Positions 8,610 through 18,679 of a DNA stretch of 64,000 nucleotides are shown piece by piece. The position numbers and the translations under genes were made by a program. The notes under the pieces are model-generated. The model had not been told where the DNA came from and ran no database searches. It saw only the letters and a list, made by a program, of their open reading frames with translations. How positions within the stretch are numbered: position 1 is the stretch's first letter; every line of letters begins with the position of its first letter. Source of the DNA: Luteimonas aquatica. GTDB lineage: Bacteria > Pseudomonadota > Gammaproteobacteria > Xanthomonadales > Xanthomonadaceae. The stretch covers positions 506,381 to 570,380 of the forward strand of contig NZ_JALBFU010000001.1 in assembly GCF_022662575.1 (NCBI RefSeq), in the 5' to 3' direction.

Positions 8610-9659
8610 ATGAACGTCCCCAAATCCCTGCGCCGCCTGTCGCTGGCCGCCGTCGCCCTGCTCTCGCTGACCGGCTGCAACACCATTCTGCTCAATGCGC
8701 CCGGCGACATCGCCGCGCGCCAGGGCGATCTGATCGTGGTGTCGACCGTGCTGATGCTGCTGATCATCGTGCCGGTGATCGCGCTGACCCTGGTGTTCGC
8801 CTGGCGCTACCGCGCCTCCAACACCCGCGCCACCTACCGGCCGGACTGGGACCATTCCACCCAGCTGGAACTGCTGATCTGGGCCGCGCCGCTGCTGATC
8901 ATCATCGTGCTGGGCGCGATCACCTGGGTCAGCACGCATACGCTCGATCCCTACCGCCCGCTGGACCGCATCAAGGCCGGCCAGGCGGTCAAGCCGGAGA
9001 CCAGGCCGCTGGTGGTCGAGGTGGTGGCGCTGGACTGGAAGTGGCTGTTCCTCTATCCCGAGCAGAACATCGCCACGGTGAACGAGCTGGCCGCGCCGGT
9101 GGACCGGCCGATCCGGTTCAAGATCACCTCGTCCACGGTGATGAACTCCTTCTACATCCCCGCCCTGGCCGGCCAGATCTACGCCATGCCGGGCATGGAG
9201 ACGACGCTGCACGCGGTGATGAACGCCCCGGGCGAATACGAGGGCTTCTCCGCCAACTACAGCGGCGCCGGCTTCTCGGGCATGCGCTTCAAGTTCCATG
9301 GCCTGAGCCAGGACGGTTTCGAGCGCTGGGTGCGGACCGTGCGCGGCGGCGCCGAGCTCGGGCGCAGCGACTACCTGCAGCTGGAAAAGCCGAGCGAGCG
9401 CGAGCCGGTGCGCCATTACGCCGGCGTCGCCAGCGGCCTGTACCGCGCGATCCTCAACCGCTGCGTGGACACCGACCGCATGTGCATGGACGAGATGATG
9501 GCCATCGACTCGGCCGGCGGCCTGGGCCTGGGCAGCGTCGAGGCGCTGCTGCCGCGCCGCAAGGGCGACGTGCGCGGCGGCCCGTTCGTGGCCTCGGCGA
9601 TGTGCACCGCCGAATCGGCCGCGGCCAGGCCGTGGAACCCGGTCAACCTCACCCCCTGA
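8610..9659 (+). CDS. cyoA: cytochrome bo3 quinol oxidase subunit II
   Basis: Subunit II of a quinol-oxidising haem-copper oxidase; 349 residues. It opens with a lipoprotein signal (LLSLTGC lipobox), two membrane helices (VLMLLIIVPVIALTLVFAW; LLIWAAPLLIIIVLGAI) and a periplasmic cupredoxin domain. The CuA ligand motif of cytochrome c oxidases is absent, as expected for a quinol enzyme. It is first in a tight cyoABCD-surf1-regBA run. The start at 8610 is chosen over 8568 because it directly precedes the basic signal sequence. Confidence 0.9.
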   Translation: MNVPKSLRRLSLAAVALLSLTGCNTILLNAPGDIAARQGDLIVVSTVLMLLIIVPVIALTLVFAWRYRASNTRATYRPDWDHSTQLELLIWAAPLLIIIVLGAITWVSTHTLDPYRPLDRIKAGQAVKPETRPLVVEVVALDWKWLFLYPEQNIATVNELAAPVDRPIRFKITSSTVMNSFYIPALAGQIYAMPGMETTLHAVMNAPGEYEGFSANYSGAGFSGMRFKFHGLSQDGFERWVRTVRGGAELGRSDYLQLEKPSEREPVRHYAGVASGLYRAILNRCVDTDRMCMDEMMAIDSAGGLGLGSVEALLPRRKGDVRGGPFVASAMCTAESAAARPWNPVNLTP

Positions 9660-9716
9660 CGCAACCAGGCGGGCCCGGCGCGCGCGCCGCCCGCGTTCAA
9701 GATTCCTGGAGCTTCC

Positions 9717-11744
9717 ATGTCCGTCCCCGTCGAACAACCGCATCCCTCGGGAAGCCTCGCCCGGCTGATCTTCGGCCGGCTCAGCTGGGACGCGATCCCG
9801 CTGCACGAGCCGATCCTGCTGATCACCTTCGCCATGGTGGCGGTCGGCGGCCTGGCCCTGCTGGCGACGATCACCCGGTACCGCCTGTGGGGCTACCTGT
9901 GGCGCGAGTGGTTCACCAGCATCGACCACAAGAAGATCGGCATCATGTACATCGTGCTCGGCCTGGTGATGCTGCTGCGCGGCTTCGCCGACGCGATCAT
10001 GATGCGCCTGCAGCAGGCGATGGCCTTCGGCGACAACCTCGGCTACCTGCCGCCCGAGCACTACGACCAGATCTTCACCGCCCACGGCGTGATCATGATC
10101 TTCTTCGTGGCCATGCCGCTGGTCACCGGCTTCATGAACTACATCGTGCCGCTGCAGATCGGCGCGCGCGACGTCGCCTTCCCGTTCCTCAACAACTTCA
10201 GCTTCTGGATGACCGCCTGCGGCGCGGGCCTGGTGATGGCCTCGCTGTTCCTGGGCGAGTTCGCCAAGACCGGCTGGCTGGCCTATCCGCCGCTGTCCGG
10301 GATCGCCTACAGCCCCGGGGTCGGCGTCGACTACTACATATGGGCGCTGCAGATCGCCGGCGTCGGCACATTGCTGTCGGGCATCAACCTGATCGCCACC
10401 ATCGTCAAGATGCGCGCGCCGGGCATGTCGATGATGAAGATGCCGGTGTTCGCATGGACCTCACTGTGCACCAACGTGCTGATCGTGGCCGCGTTCCCGG
10501 TGCTGACCGCGGTGCTGGTGCTGCTGTCGCTGGACCGCTACGCCGGCACTAACTTCTTCACCAACGACCTTGGCGGAAACGCCATGATGTACGTGAACCT
10601 GATCTGGATCTGGGGCCATCCGGAGGTCTACATCCTGATCCTGCCGGTGTTCGGCATCTTCTCCGAGGTGGTGTCTACCTTCAGCGGCAAGCGCCTGTTC
10701 GGCTACGCCTCGATGGTCTACGCGACGGTGGTGATCACGATCCTGTCGTACCTGGTGTGGCTGCACCACTTCTTCACCATGGGCTCGGGCGCCAGCGTCA
10801 ACTCGTTCTTCGGCATCACCACGATGATCATCTCGATCCCGACGGGCGCGAAGATCTTCAACTGGCTGTTCACCATGTACCGCGGCCGCATCCGCTTCGA
10901 GGTGCCGATGCTGTGGACGGTGGGCTTCATGGTCACCTTCGTGATCGGCGGAATGACCGGCGTGCTGCTGGCGGTGCCGCCGGCCGACTTCGTGCTGCAC
11001 AACAGCCTGTTCCTGATCGCGCACTTCCATAACGTGATCATCGGCGGCGTGCTGTTCGGCCTGTTCGCCGGCATCAACTTCTGGTGGCCGAAGGCATTCG
11101 GCTTCAAGCTCGACCCGTTCTGGGGCAAGTGCTCGTTCTGGTTCTGGCTGACCGGCTTCTGGTTCGCCTTCGCGCCGCTGTACGTGCTGGGCCTGATGGG
11201 CGTGACGCGGCGCATGAGCCATTTCGACGATCCCTCGCTGCAGATCTGGTTCCAGATCGCCGCCTTCGGCGCGGTGCTGATCGCCATCGGCATCGCCTGC
11301 ATGCTGATCCAGTTCTACGTCAGCATCCGCCGCCGCCACCAGCTGCGCGACGAGACCGGCGATCCCTGGCAGGGCCGCACCCTGGAGTGGTCGACGTCCT
11401 CGCCGCCGCCGGACTACAACTTCGCCTTCACCCCGGTGGTGCACGACAACGACGCCTGGCACGACATGAAGCAGCGCGGCTTCGAGCGCCCGACCGCCGG
11501 CTTCCTGCCGATCCACATGCCCAGGAACACCGCCGCCGGCTTCGTGATCGCGATCCTGAGCACGCTGTGCGCGTTCGCGCTGATCTGGCAGATGTGGCTG
11601 GTCGCCGGCGTGTCGTTCGCGGCCATGCTGGCCGCGGCCATCGCCCACACCTTCAACTACAAGCGCGACTACCACATCCCGGCGGAGCAAGTGATCGCCG
11701 TGGAGAACGCGCGCACGCAGCAATTGGCCGCCGCCCATGTCTGA
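9717..11744 (+). CDS. cyoB: cytochrome bo3 quinol oxidase subunit I
   Basis: Catalytic subunit (675 residues, 14-15 membrane helices) that reduces O2 to water and pumps protons. The CuB/haem-copper signature [12 protein letters not shown] (with the His-Tyr crosslink), the HHFFTMG histidine pair and the haem ligands in HGVIMIFF and AHFHNVI are all present. GGAG lies 9 bases upstream of the start. The reading frame runs 8 bases into cyoC, so the two subunits are translationally coupled. Confidence 0.95.
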   Translation: MSVPVEQPHPSGSLARLIFGRLSWDAIPLHEPILLITFAMVAVGGLALLATITRYRLWGYLWREWFTSIDHKKIGIMYIVLGLVMLLRGFADAIMMRLQQAMAFGDNLGYLPPEHYDQIFTAHGVIMIFFVAMPLVTGFMNYIVPLQIGARDVAFPFLNNFSFWMTACGAGLVMASLFLGEFAKTGWLAYPPLSGIAYSPGVGVDYYIWALQIAGVGTLLSGINLIATIVKMRAPGMSMMKMPVFAWTSLCTNVLIVAAFPVLTAVLVLLSLDRYAGTNFFTNDLGGNAMMYVNLIWIWGHPEVYILILPVFGIFSEVVSTFSGKRLFGYASMVYATVVITILSYLVWLHHFFTMGSGASVNSFFGITTMIISIPTGAKIFNWLFTMYRGRIRFEVPMLWTVGFMVTFVIGGMTGVLLAVPPADFVLHNSLFLIAHFHNVIIGGVLFGLFAGINFWWPKAFGFKLDPFWGKCSFWFWLTGFWFAFAPLYVLGLMGVTRRMSHFDDPSLQIWFQIAAFGAVLIAIGIACMLIQFYVSIRRRHQLRDETGDPWQGRTLEWSTSSPPPDYNFAFTPVVHDNDAWHDMKQRGFERPTAGFLPIHMPRNTAAGFVIAILSTLCAFALIWQMWLVAGVSFAAMLAAAIAHTFNYKRDYHIPAEQVIAVENARTQQLAAAHV

Positions 11745-12372
11745 CGCCCACGCCATCGCCCTCCATCACCCCGACGGGCGCCCGGTCTTCCTCGACGCCG
11801 CGGGCAGGCACCATCCGGAGAACGGCACCCTGCTCGGGTTCTGGCTCTACCTGATGAGCGATTGCCTGGTGTTCGCCTGCCTGTTCGCCGTCTACGGCGT
11901 GCTCGGGCGCAGCTACGCCGCCGGCCCCTCGGGCGCGGACCTGTTCGACCTGCAGCTGGTGGCGATCAACACCTCGATGCTGCTGCTGTCCTCGATCACG
12001 TATGGATTCGCGATGATCGCCATGCAGCAGCGCAAGGTCGGCGCCGTGCAGGCCTGGCTCGCGGTCACCGGGCTGTTCGGCCTGGCCTTCATCGGGCTGG
12101 AGCTGTACGAGTTCGCGCACCTCATTCACGAGGGCGCCGGTCCGCAGCGCAGCGCCTTCCTGTCGGCGTTCTTCGCCCTGGTCGGCACCCACGGCCTGCA
12201 CGTCACCTTCGGCATCGTCTGGCTGGTGACGCTGATGGCACAGGTCGGCAAGCACGGCCTGACCACGGAGAACCGCCGCCGCCTGACCTGCCTGTCGATG
12301 TTCTGGCACTTCCTCGACGTCGTCTGGATCGGCGTCTTCACCTTCGTCTACCTGATGGGAGTGCTGCCATGA
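11737..12372 (+). CDS. cyoC: cytochrome bo3 quinol oxidase subunit III
   Basis: A 211-residue membrane subunit with five predicted helices, matching the short CyoC form. Family features include the [14 protein letters not shown] segment, the conserved Glu in GLELYEF and the [13 protein letters not shown] helix. It overlaps cyoB by 8 bases and cyoD by 4 (ATGA). It stabilises subunit I in the inner membrane. Confidence 0.92.
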   Translation: MSDAHAIALHHPDGRPVFLDAAGRHHPENGTLLGFWLYLMSDCLVFACLFAVYGVLGRSYAAGPSGADLFDLQLVAINTSMLLLSSITYGFAMIAMQQRKVGAVQAWLAVTGLFGLAFIGLELYEFAHLIHEGAGPQRSAFLSAFFALVGTHGLHVTFGIVWLVTLMAQVGKHGLTTENRRRLTCLSMFWHFLDVVWIGVFTFVYLMGVLP

Positions 12373-12773
12373 GCTCGCCCGCCAACCGCGACCATCCCCA
12401 CGATCACGCCGGACACGGCCACGACGGGCACCACGACGAGGGCGCCCACGGCAGCCTGCGCGGCTACGTCATCGGCTTCGTGCTCTCGGTGGTGCTGACC
12501 GCGATCCCCTTTTGGCTGGTGATGGGCAAGGTCATCCCCGGCTCGGGCATGACCGCGTTCGTGATCCTCGCCTTCGCCGTCGTGCAGATCCTGGTGCACA
12601 TGGTCTACTTCCTGCACATGAACACGAAATCGGAAGGCGGCTGGAACATGCTGGCGCTGATCTTCACCCTGGTGCTGGTGGTGATCCTGCTGGCCGGCTC
12701 GCTCTGGGTCATGCATCACCTGAACACCAACATGATGCCGATGTCGCCGCACGACATGCGCAACATGCCCTGA
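12369..12773 (+). CDS. cyoD: cytochrome bo3 quinol oxidase subunit IV
   Basis: A 134-residue protein with a His-rich N-terminal tail (residues 9-30), three membrane helices and the CyoD motif [12 protein letters not shown]. The tail is more histidine-rich than in enteric CyoD and could bind metal, which is an inference. The start ATG overlaps the cyoC stop. No haem O synthase gene (cyoE) follows; a SURF1 gene takes its place. Confidence 0.9.
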   Translation: MSSPANRDHPHDHAGHGHDGHHDEGAHGSLRGYVIGFVLSVVLTAIPFWLVMGKVIPGSGMTAFVILAFAVVQILVHMVYFLHMNTKSEGGWNMLALIFTLVLVVILLAGSLWVMHHLNTNMMPMSPHDMRNMP

Positions 12774-12831
12774 GGCGGAACGGAGCGGCGAGCCGCAGGC
12801 ACGCGTCCGCGTCCGCCCTCCTTCGCCGATC

Positions 12832-13593
12832 ATGCAGATGCGCCAGCACACCCCCAAGCGTCCGCGCGGCCCGATCGCCCTGGCCGCGATGTCGCTGCTG
12901 TTCCTGATCGGCATCGCCGGCTTCCTGGCGCTCGGCATCTGGCAGGTCGAGCGCCGCGCCTGGAAGCTGGCGCTGATCGAACGCGTGGAATCGCGCATCC
13001 ATGCCGCACCGGGCGCCGCGCCCGGGCCCGCCGAATGGCCGCAGGTTTCCGCCGCCCGCGACGAGTACAGGCACGTGCGCCTGCGCGGCCGCTTCCTTTC
13101 CGGGCACGACACGCGCACGCAGGCGGTCACCGAGCTCGGCCCGGGTTTCTGGCTGCTGTCGCCGTTCCGCACCGACGACGGCGCGCTCGTGCTGGTCAAC
13201 CGCGGCTTCGTTCCTGCCGGCTGGAACGAGTCCGCGGATGCGAATCCCGCCCTCGCCGCCGGCGTGACCGGCCTGCTGCGCATCAGCGAGCCGGGCGGCG
13301 GCTTCCTGCGCAGGAACGACCCCGCCCGCGACCGCTGGTATTCGCGCGACGTCCAGGCCATCGCCGCCGCGCGCGGACTGGGGCCGGTGGCGCCCTATTT
13401 CGTCGACGCCGACCGGGAAGGCGCCAGGGACGCGACCGGGCCGCGCTGGCCGGTCGGCGGCTTGACGGTGGTGCGCTTTCGCAACAACCATCTGGTGTAC
13501 GCGCTGACCTGGTTCGGCCTCGCGTTGATGGTCGCGGCCGCCGCCTGGCGCGTGGCGCTGGAGGAGCGCAGGCGTCGCGCCGCGCTCCTCTGA
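12832..13593 (+). CDS. SURF1-family oxidase assembly protein
   Basis: A 253-residue inner-membrane protein with one helix at each end (about residues 17-35 and 228-246) and a periplasmic domain between, the SURF1 architecture. The N-terminal GIWQVERRAWK and the C-terminal RNNHLVYALTWFGLAL are the family's two conserved blocks. SURF1 proteins help insert haem into haem-copper oxidases, which fits its place 58 bases after cyoD. Confidence 0.88.
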   Translation: MQMRQHTPKRPRGPIALAAMSLLFLIGIAGFLALGIWQVERRAWKLALIERVESRIHAAPGAAPGPAEWPQVSAARDEYRHVRLRGRFLSGHDTRTQAVTELGPGFWLLSPFRTDDGALVLVNRGFVPAGWNESADANPALAAGVTGLLRISEPGGGFLRRNDPARDRWYSRDVQAIAAARGLGPVAPYFVDADREGARDATGPRWPVGGLTVVRFRNNHLVYALTWFGLALMVAAAAWRVALEERRRRAALL

Positions 13594-13655
13594 CCCTCTC
13601 CCGCAGGCGGGAGGGCGCTATTGTTGCGGCCCGACCGCGTTCGTCCGGAAAAACG

Positions 13656-14993
13656 ATGCAGGCCCCCCCCCCAGCCCGCCCGCTCCAGTACGCCGCACCC
13701 TCGGTGATCGGGCCGCGCGGCGGCGTGCCGTCGATGCATCCGCTGATCCAGTTGCGCTGGATCGCGGTGATCGGGCAGATCGCGACGATCGTCTTCGTCC
13801 ACTACGGCTTCGGCATCCGCCTGCCGTTGCTGCCGATGGCGGTGGTGCTGGCCTGCCTGGTGGCCTTCAACCTGTTCAGCATGCTGCGCTGGCGCAACCG
13901 CGAGGAAGTCGGCAACAACGCGCTGTTCCTCGCCCTGCTGGTGGACGTGGTCACGCTCACCGCCCAGCTCTACCTCAGCGGCGGCGCCGCCAATCCCTTC
14001 GTGTTCCTGTACCTGCTGCAGGTGGCGCTGGCGGCGGTACTGCTGCGCTCCTGGTCGAGCTGGGCGGTGGCCGCGGCGGCCAGCCTCGGCTTCATCGGGC
14101 TGGCCATGTTCCCGGGCCCGGTGACGATCCCCGCGCACCCGGACCGCGGCCTGGCCGATCCCTACGTGCAGGGCTTGCTGCTGTGCTTCGTGCTCAACGC
14201 CACGCTGCTGGTGGTGTTCATCACCCGCATCGGCCGCATGCTGCGCGCCCGCGACGCGCGCCTGGCCGACCTGCGCCAGCGCGCCGCCGAAGAGGAGCAC
14301 ATCGTGCGCATGGGCCTGCTCGCCTCCGGCGCCGCGCATGAGCTGGGCACGCCGCTGGCCACGCTGTCGGTGATCCTGGGCGACTGGAAGCGCATGCCGC
14401 CCTTCACGCAGCAGCCCGAGCTGCTGCAGGAACTGGACGAGATGCAGACCCAGCTCAACCGCTGCAAGGCCATCGTCACCGGCATCCTGCTCTCGGCCGG
14501 CGAGGCGCGCGGCGAGGCGCCGGCGCAGACCACGGTCGGGGCCTTCCTCGACGAGCTGGTCGCCGAATGGCGCAACACCCGCCCGGTGCGCGTGTTCGAC
14601 TACGCCAACCGCTTCGGCGAGAATCTGGCCATCGTCTCCGATTCGGGCCTGAAGCAGATGATCTGCAACGTGCTCGACAACGCCCTGGAAGCCTCGCCCG
14701 GCTACGTCGCGCTGGAGGCCACGCGCGAGGGCGACGACCTGGTGCTGACGGTGCGCGATGCCGGTCCCGGTTTCGCGCCGGCGATGCTGTCGCACTTCGG
14801 CAAGCCCTACCAGTCGAGCAAGGGACGCCCCGGCGGCGGCCTCGGCCTGTTCCTGGCCCTGAACGTGGCGCGCACGCTCGGCGGCAGCATCACCGCCGGC
14901 AACCGCGAGGCCGGCGGCGCGGCCGTGGTCGTCACCCTGCCCCTGTCCGCGCTCACCCTGACGGACCCTCCCCTCAATGGACATGCGCGATGA
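13656..14993 (+). CDS. regB: RegB/PrrB-type redox sensor histidine kinase
   Basis: A 445-residue kinase with six predicted N-terminal membrane helices including the quinone-site-like GGAANPFVFLYLLQ, a RegB hallmark. The phosphorylated His228 sits in GAAHELGTPLATL; a Cys at 270 in LNRCKAIV matches the redox-active Cys of RegB. The C-terminal ATP domain has N and G boxes (NVLDNALEAS, DAGPGF, GGGLGLF). Such kinases sense quinone redox state and control respiratory genes; its place behind the oxidase operon agrees. The start at 13656 is uncertain (13734 is possible). It overlaps the regulator gene by ATGA. Confidence 0.88.
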   Translation: MQAPPPARPLQYAAPSVIGPRGGVPSMHPLIQLRWIAVIGQIATIVFVHYGFGIRLPLLPMAVVLACLVAFNLFSMLRWRNREEVGNNALFLALLVDVVTLTAQLYLSGGAANPFVFLYLLQVALAAVLLRSWSSWAVAAAASLGFIGLAMFPGPVTIPAHPDRGLADPYVQGLLLCFVLNATLLVVFITRIGRMLRARDARLADLRQRAAEEEHIVRMGLLASGAAHELGTPLATLSVILGDWKRMPPFTQQPELLQELDEMQTQLNRCKAIVTGILLSAGEARGEAPAQTTVGAFLDELVAEWRNTRPVRVFDYANRFGENLAIVSDSGLKQMICNVLDNALEASPGYVALEATREGDDLVLTVRDAGPGFAPAMLSHFGKPYQSSKGRPGGGLGLFLALNVARTLGGSITAGNREAGGAAVVVTLPLSALTLTDPPLNGHAR

Positions 14994-15529
14994 CCGCTGA
15001 ACCGCGCCGATTGCTGATCGTGGAGGACGACCTCGCCTTCGCGCGCACCCTCAGCCGTTCCTTCGAGCGGCGCGGCTACGAGGTGCGCACGGCGACCGCG
15101 CTGGACGAGATCGCGCCGGTGCTGCGCGACTATTCGCCCGGTTTCGCCGTGGTCGACCTCAAGCTGGCAGGCGGCAGCTCCGGCCTGGCCTGCGTGCAGG
15201 CGCTGCACGCCCACGACCCGGCCTTGCTGATCGTGGTGCTGACCGGCTACGCCAGCATCGCCACCGCGGTCGAGGCGATCAAGCTCGGCGCCTGCCATTA
15301 CCTCGCCAAGCCGTCCAATACCGACGATATCGAGGCGGCGTTCGAGCGCGCCGAGGGCGACGCCACGGTGCAGCTCACCGAACGCCAGACCTCGATCAAG
15401 ACGCTGGAATGGGAACGCATCCACGAAATGCTCGCCGCCACCGACTTCAATATCTCCGAGGCCGCGCGGCGCCTGGGCATGCATCGCCGTACCCTGGCCC
15501 GGAAACTCGGCAAGCATCGGGTGAAGTGA
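14990..15529 (+). CDS. regA: RegA/PrrA-type response regulator
   Basis: A 179-residue regulator: a receiver domain (VEDD acidic pocket; Asp56 in VVDLKLAGGSSG as the phosphate acceptor; T and K in TGYAS and LAKP) joined to a short Fis-type helix-turn-helix (FNISEAARRLGMHRRTLARKL). This compact receiver plus Fis-like HTH is the RegA layout. Its start overlaps the regB stop. It probably controls the adjacent oxidase operon in response to redox state, by analogy with RegBA. Confidence 0.88.
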   Translation: MTAEPRRLLIVEDDLAFARTLSRSFERRGYEVRTATALDEIAPVLRDYSPGFAVVDLKLAGGSSGLACVQALHAHDPALLIVVLTGYASIATAVEAIKLGACHYLAKPSNTDDIEAAFERAEGDATVQLTERQTSIKTLEWERIHEMLAATDFNISEAARRLGMHRRTLARKLGKHRVK

Positions 15530-15754
15530 ACGCTGGCCGCGGCACGATGTCCTGTCCGGCCGCCTCACCGCGAATGCACGGAGGAGCGAGATTGGAAACG
15601 GGAGTATCGGCGAAGCCAACCATGCGGTCGGGGGATCTTTCGATTGCGACGACAGCCCGCTTTGCCGGCGCAGGCCGGTACGCACTAGAGGCGCAAGGCG
15701 CATGATATCGATGCCAATGCCCATCTCCTCCCCCGCCATGCCCCGGCGTTCGCC

Positions 15755-18658
15755 ATGACCACGCCATCGGTGGCGGCCCGTGCGCTGGCGGCATTCGATG
15801 CCTACGCCGAGCTGGACGAACCCGGACGTACCCAGGCGCTCGACCTGCTGCAGGTCAGCGATCCGGAACTGCATGCCGAGCTGCGCCTGCTGCTGCACGC
15901 CGATGCCCACCCGGGGCTGCTGCAGACCTCGCCGGTCGACATCCTGGCCCACTGCCAGTCGCCGGCCACGGCGGCGGGCGAAGCCGCCTCCGACGCGCGG
16001 ATGGGCACCCTGCTCGGCCCCTGGCGCATCGACGCCATCCTCGGCTCCGGCGGCATGGGCACGGTGTACCGCGCCCATCGCGACGACGGACAATACCTGC
16101 AGACGGTCGCGCTCAAGTGCGTGCGCACCGAGATCCCCTCACCCGTGCTCGCCGATGCGATCCGCAACGAGCGGCACGCGCTCGCCCGCCTCAGCCACCC
16201 CAACATCGCCTCGCTGCTCGATGGCGGCATCGATCCCCAGGGGCACCCCTGGTTCGCCATGCAGCTGGTGCAGGGCGAACCGATCGACCGTTGGTGCGAT
16301 GCGCGCACGCTCGGCCTGCGCGAGCGGGTGGCGCTGTTCGTGCAGGCCTGCGAAGGCGTGGCCTACGCGCACGGCAAGGCCACGCTGCACTCGGACATCA
16401 AGCCCTCCAACGTCCTGGTCGACGACGACGGCCGGCCGATGTTGCTCGATTTCGGGCTGTCCTCGCTGACCGCGCCCGACTGGACGCAGGCGCAGCCGCG
16501 CGTCGCGATGACCCTCGGCTACACCGCTCCCGAAGCCCTGCACGGCGCCGGGAACAGCGTGGCCGCGGACGTCTATGCCCTGGGCGCGGTGCTCTATCGC
16601 CTGCTCTGCGATCAATGGCCCGCCGATGTCATGCCCTTGCGTGCCGGGTTGCCGCCGCCACTGGAAGATCCGCGATGGCGGCCCCGGCCGCCAAGCAAGC
16701 TGGTGGCGAACATGCCGGCGAAGGCGGTCGAACTTCGCCGCGCGACCTCGGCCGCTGCGCTGCGGCGCCAGCTTGCCGGCGACCTGGACAGCATCGCCAT
16801 GAAATGCGTCGCGCCCGACCCGGCGTACCGCTACCGCTCGGTCGCCCAGTTGCAGGACGAGTTGCGCCGCTGGCTGTCGCTGCGCCCGCTGCAGGCGCGC
16901 GAGGGCGACGCGGGCTATCGGCTGCGCCTGTTCGTGCGCCGCAACAGGCTGGCCGTGGCCCTGGGCGTGGGAGTCGTCGCCTCGCTGGCGCTGGGCGCGG
17001 GCATCGCCTACCGGCACAGCTATCTTGCCGAACGGGAAGCGGAGTCGGCGCGCGACATCAATCGCCTGTTCGAGGACACAATCGGCGCCATGACCCTCAC
17101 CGGGCTGAGCCAGGCACCGCTGGCGTCGGCGGAAATGCTGCGGGTGGCCGAGCGTCGCCTGCGCGAGCGAGGCGCCTCGGCGCCTCCTCCGATCCGCGCC
17201 CTGGGCCTGATGGCGCTTGCCAGGAACTACGCCACCCTCGGCGACTACCGCCATGCCATGAGCATGGTCGAGGAAGTCCAGGGCATGCATCTGACGCAGG
17301 CCGACGAGCAGGCCGGCCTGCACGCCACGCTCGCGCGCCTGCTCAACATCCAGTCGCGCTATCCGGAAGCCGCGCGCGCGGCGAACACCGGACTTGAGGC
17401 CGCCAGGGAATTGGACGGCCTGGATGGCGACATGGCGCGCCTGTCGCTCACCACCGAGCTGGCGCGCGCGCAATGGGGCATGGCGCGGCTCGACGATGCC
17501 AATGCCACGCTGAACCAGGCGCTGGCCTCGGCCGAGGCGATGGCGTCGCGCGACCCCGTCCCCCTGGCCGAACTGCTGACCCAGCGCGGCGCGTGGCGCG
17601 CGCAACTGCTGCACTATCAGGACGCCGAACGCGACCTCGCGCGCGCCATCCGGCTGACCGAGAAAAGGGATCCGGTCGCCGCCGACAACGTCCGCGCCGA
17701 ACTGGCGCATACGCTGTATCTGATCGGCAAGGGCGAGGGAGCGATGGCCGTGGCGCAGACCCTGCTCGCCAACCGGCGCCGCATGCTCGGCGAGAACCAT
17801 CCGGAAACCGGCAAGGCCTGGGTGCGCCTGGCCGAGAGCCAATACACCAACTCGCAGCTTTCCGCGGCCATGGACTCGGCAAAGAAGGGCGAGGCCATCC
17901 TGCGCACGGTGCTCGGCCCCGAACATCCGGAGGTCGGCCAGGCGCTGCAGGTGCTCTCCAGCGTGCATCTGTTCCTGGGCGAGCACGCGGCCAGCCTGGA
18001 CGAAGCCCGGCGCGCGTTCGACATCGCGATGCGGGCGCATGGCCCCTCGCACCAGGAAACGATCATGGCGATGCGCGGCCTGGCGGCGACGCTGGCCAGC
18101 AAGGCTTCCCAGAACCCCGGCAATCCGAAGCCCTGGCCGGAGATCATCGACCTGTTCACGCGCGTGGTCGGCGAAAGCGAACGGCAAGGCCTGCCTGCGT
18201 GGGGCGCACGCCTGATGCTGATCAGGGCGCGCCTGCGCTACGGACAGGACCAAGGAGCCGATGCCGAGCTCGAGCGCATCGCCACCGCCCTGACCAAGCT
18301 GCTTGGCCCCGGCAACGATCGCGCCCTGCATGCGCGCTATATCCAGGTGGAGCTGTATCAGAAACAGAACCGGCCGCAGGATGCCGAGCGCGCCGCCCGC
18401 ATCCTGCTGCGCAACGCGGAACAGGCGCTGCCGAGCCTGGCCGGATCCTCGATGGTGTTCAACTCGCACGACATCCTCGGCGACATCGCGCTCGCGCGCG
18501 GCGACAGCGCGGCCGCGCGCGCGCATTGGCAAAAGGCTTCCGAAGTCGGACAGCAGCTCGGCGCCACCAGGCAGACGGCGGTGGTCGGCGTGCAGAAGAA
18601 GCTGGCGATGCTGGAGCAGACGTCCGCTGCGACGGCCATGAAGCCGCGCGGGCCATGA
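15755..18658 (+). CDS. membrane Ser/Thr protein kinase with TPR sensor half
   Basis: A 967-residue Hanks-type kinase. A short leader is followed by the kinase domain at about 88-370: glycine loop GSGGMGTVY, catalytic Lys in VALKC, catalytic loop HSDIKPSN (about 210-218, Ser where Arg is usual) and DFG near 232. One membrane helix (about 400-420) leads to a 540-residue tetratricopeptide-like region with repeats such as EAARAANTGLEAARELDG and PEVGQALQVLSS. The kinase is thus cytoplasmic and the TPR part periplasmic. It converges on an ECF sigma gene whose family works with such kinases. HSD instead of HRD may mean activation-loop-independent activity. Confidence 0.88.
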   Translation: MTTPSVAARALAAFDAYAELDEPGRTQALDLLQVSDPELHAELRLLLHADAHPGLLQTSPVDILAHCQSPATAAGEAASDARMGTLLGPWRIDAILGSGGMGTVYRAHRDDGQYLQTVALKCVRTEIPSPVLADAIRNERHALARLSHPNIASLLDGGIDPQGHPWFAMQLVQGEPIDRWCDARTLGLRERVALFVQACEGVAYAHGKATLHSDIKPSNVLVDDDGRPMLLDFGLSSLTAPDWTQAQPRVAMTLGYTAPEALHGAGNSVAADVYALGAVLYRLLCDQWPADVMPLRAGLPPPLEDPRWRPRPPSKLVANMPAKAVELRRATSAAALRRQLAGDLDSIAMKCVAPDPAYRYRSVAQLQDELRRWLSLRPLQAREGDAGYRLRLFVRRNRLAVALGVGVVASLALGAGIAYRHSYLAEREAESARDINRLFEDTIGAMTLTGLSQAPLASAEMLRVAERRLRERGASAPPPIRALGLMALARNYATLGDYRHAMSMVEEVQGMHLTQADEQAGLHATLARLLNIQSRYPEAARAANTGLEAARELDGLDGDMARLSLTTELARAQWGMARLDDANATLNQALASAEAMASRDPVPLAELLTQRGAWRAQLLHYQDAERDLARAIRLTEKRDPVAADNVRAELAHTLYLIGKGEGAMAVAQTLLANRRRMLGENHPETGKAWVRLAESQYTNSQLSAAMDSAKKGEAILRTVLGPEHPEVGQALQVLSSVHLFLGEHAASLDEARRAFDIAMRAHGPSHQETIMAMRGLAATLASKASQNPGNPKPWPEIIDLFTRVVGESERQGLPAWGARLMLIRARLRYGQDQGADAELERIATALTKLLGPGNDRALHARYIQVELYQKQNRPQDAERAARILLRNAEQALPSLAGSSMVFNSHDILGDIALARGDSAAARAHWQKASEVGQQLGATRQTAVVGVQKKLAMLEQTSAATAMKPRGP

Positions 18659-18679
18659 ACGGCGCCGGCGCCGCTTCTC

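Noticed and set aside
8426-10552. Plus-strand 700-codon frame across cyoA and cyoB
   Set aside because: Arg/Pro/Ala-rich shadow of two certain genes in another frame.
16139-18532. Long minus-strand open frame opposite the kinase gene
   Set aside because: Low-complexity composition and full overlap with a clear kinase-TPR gene.
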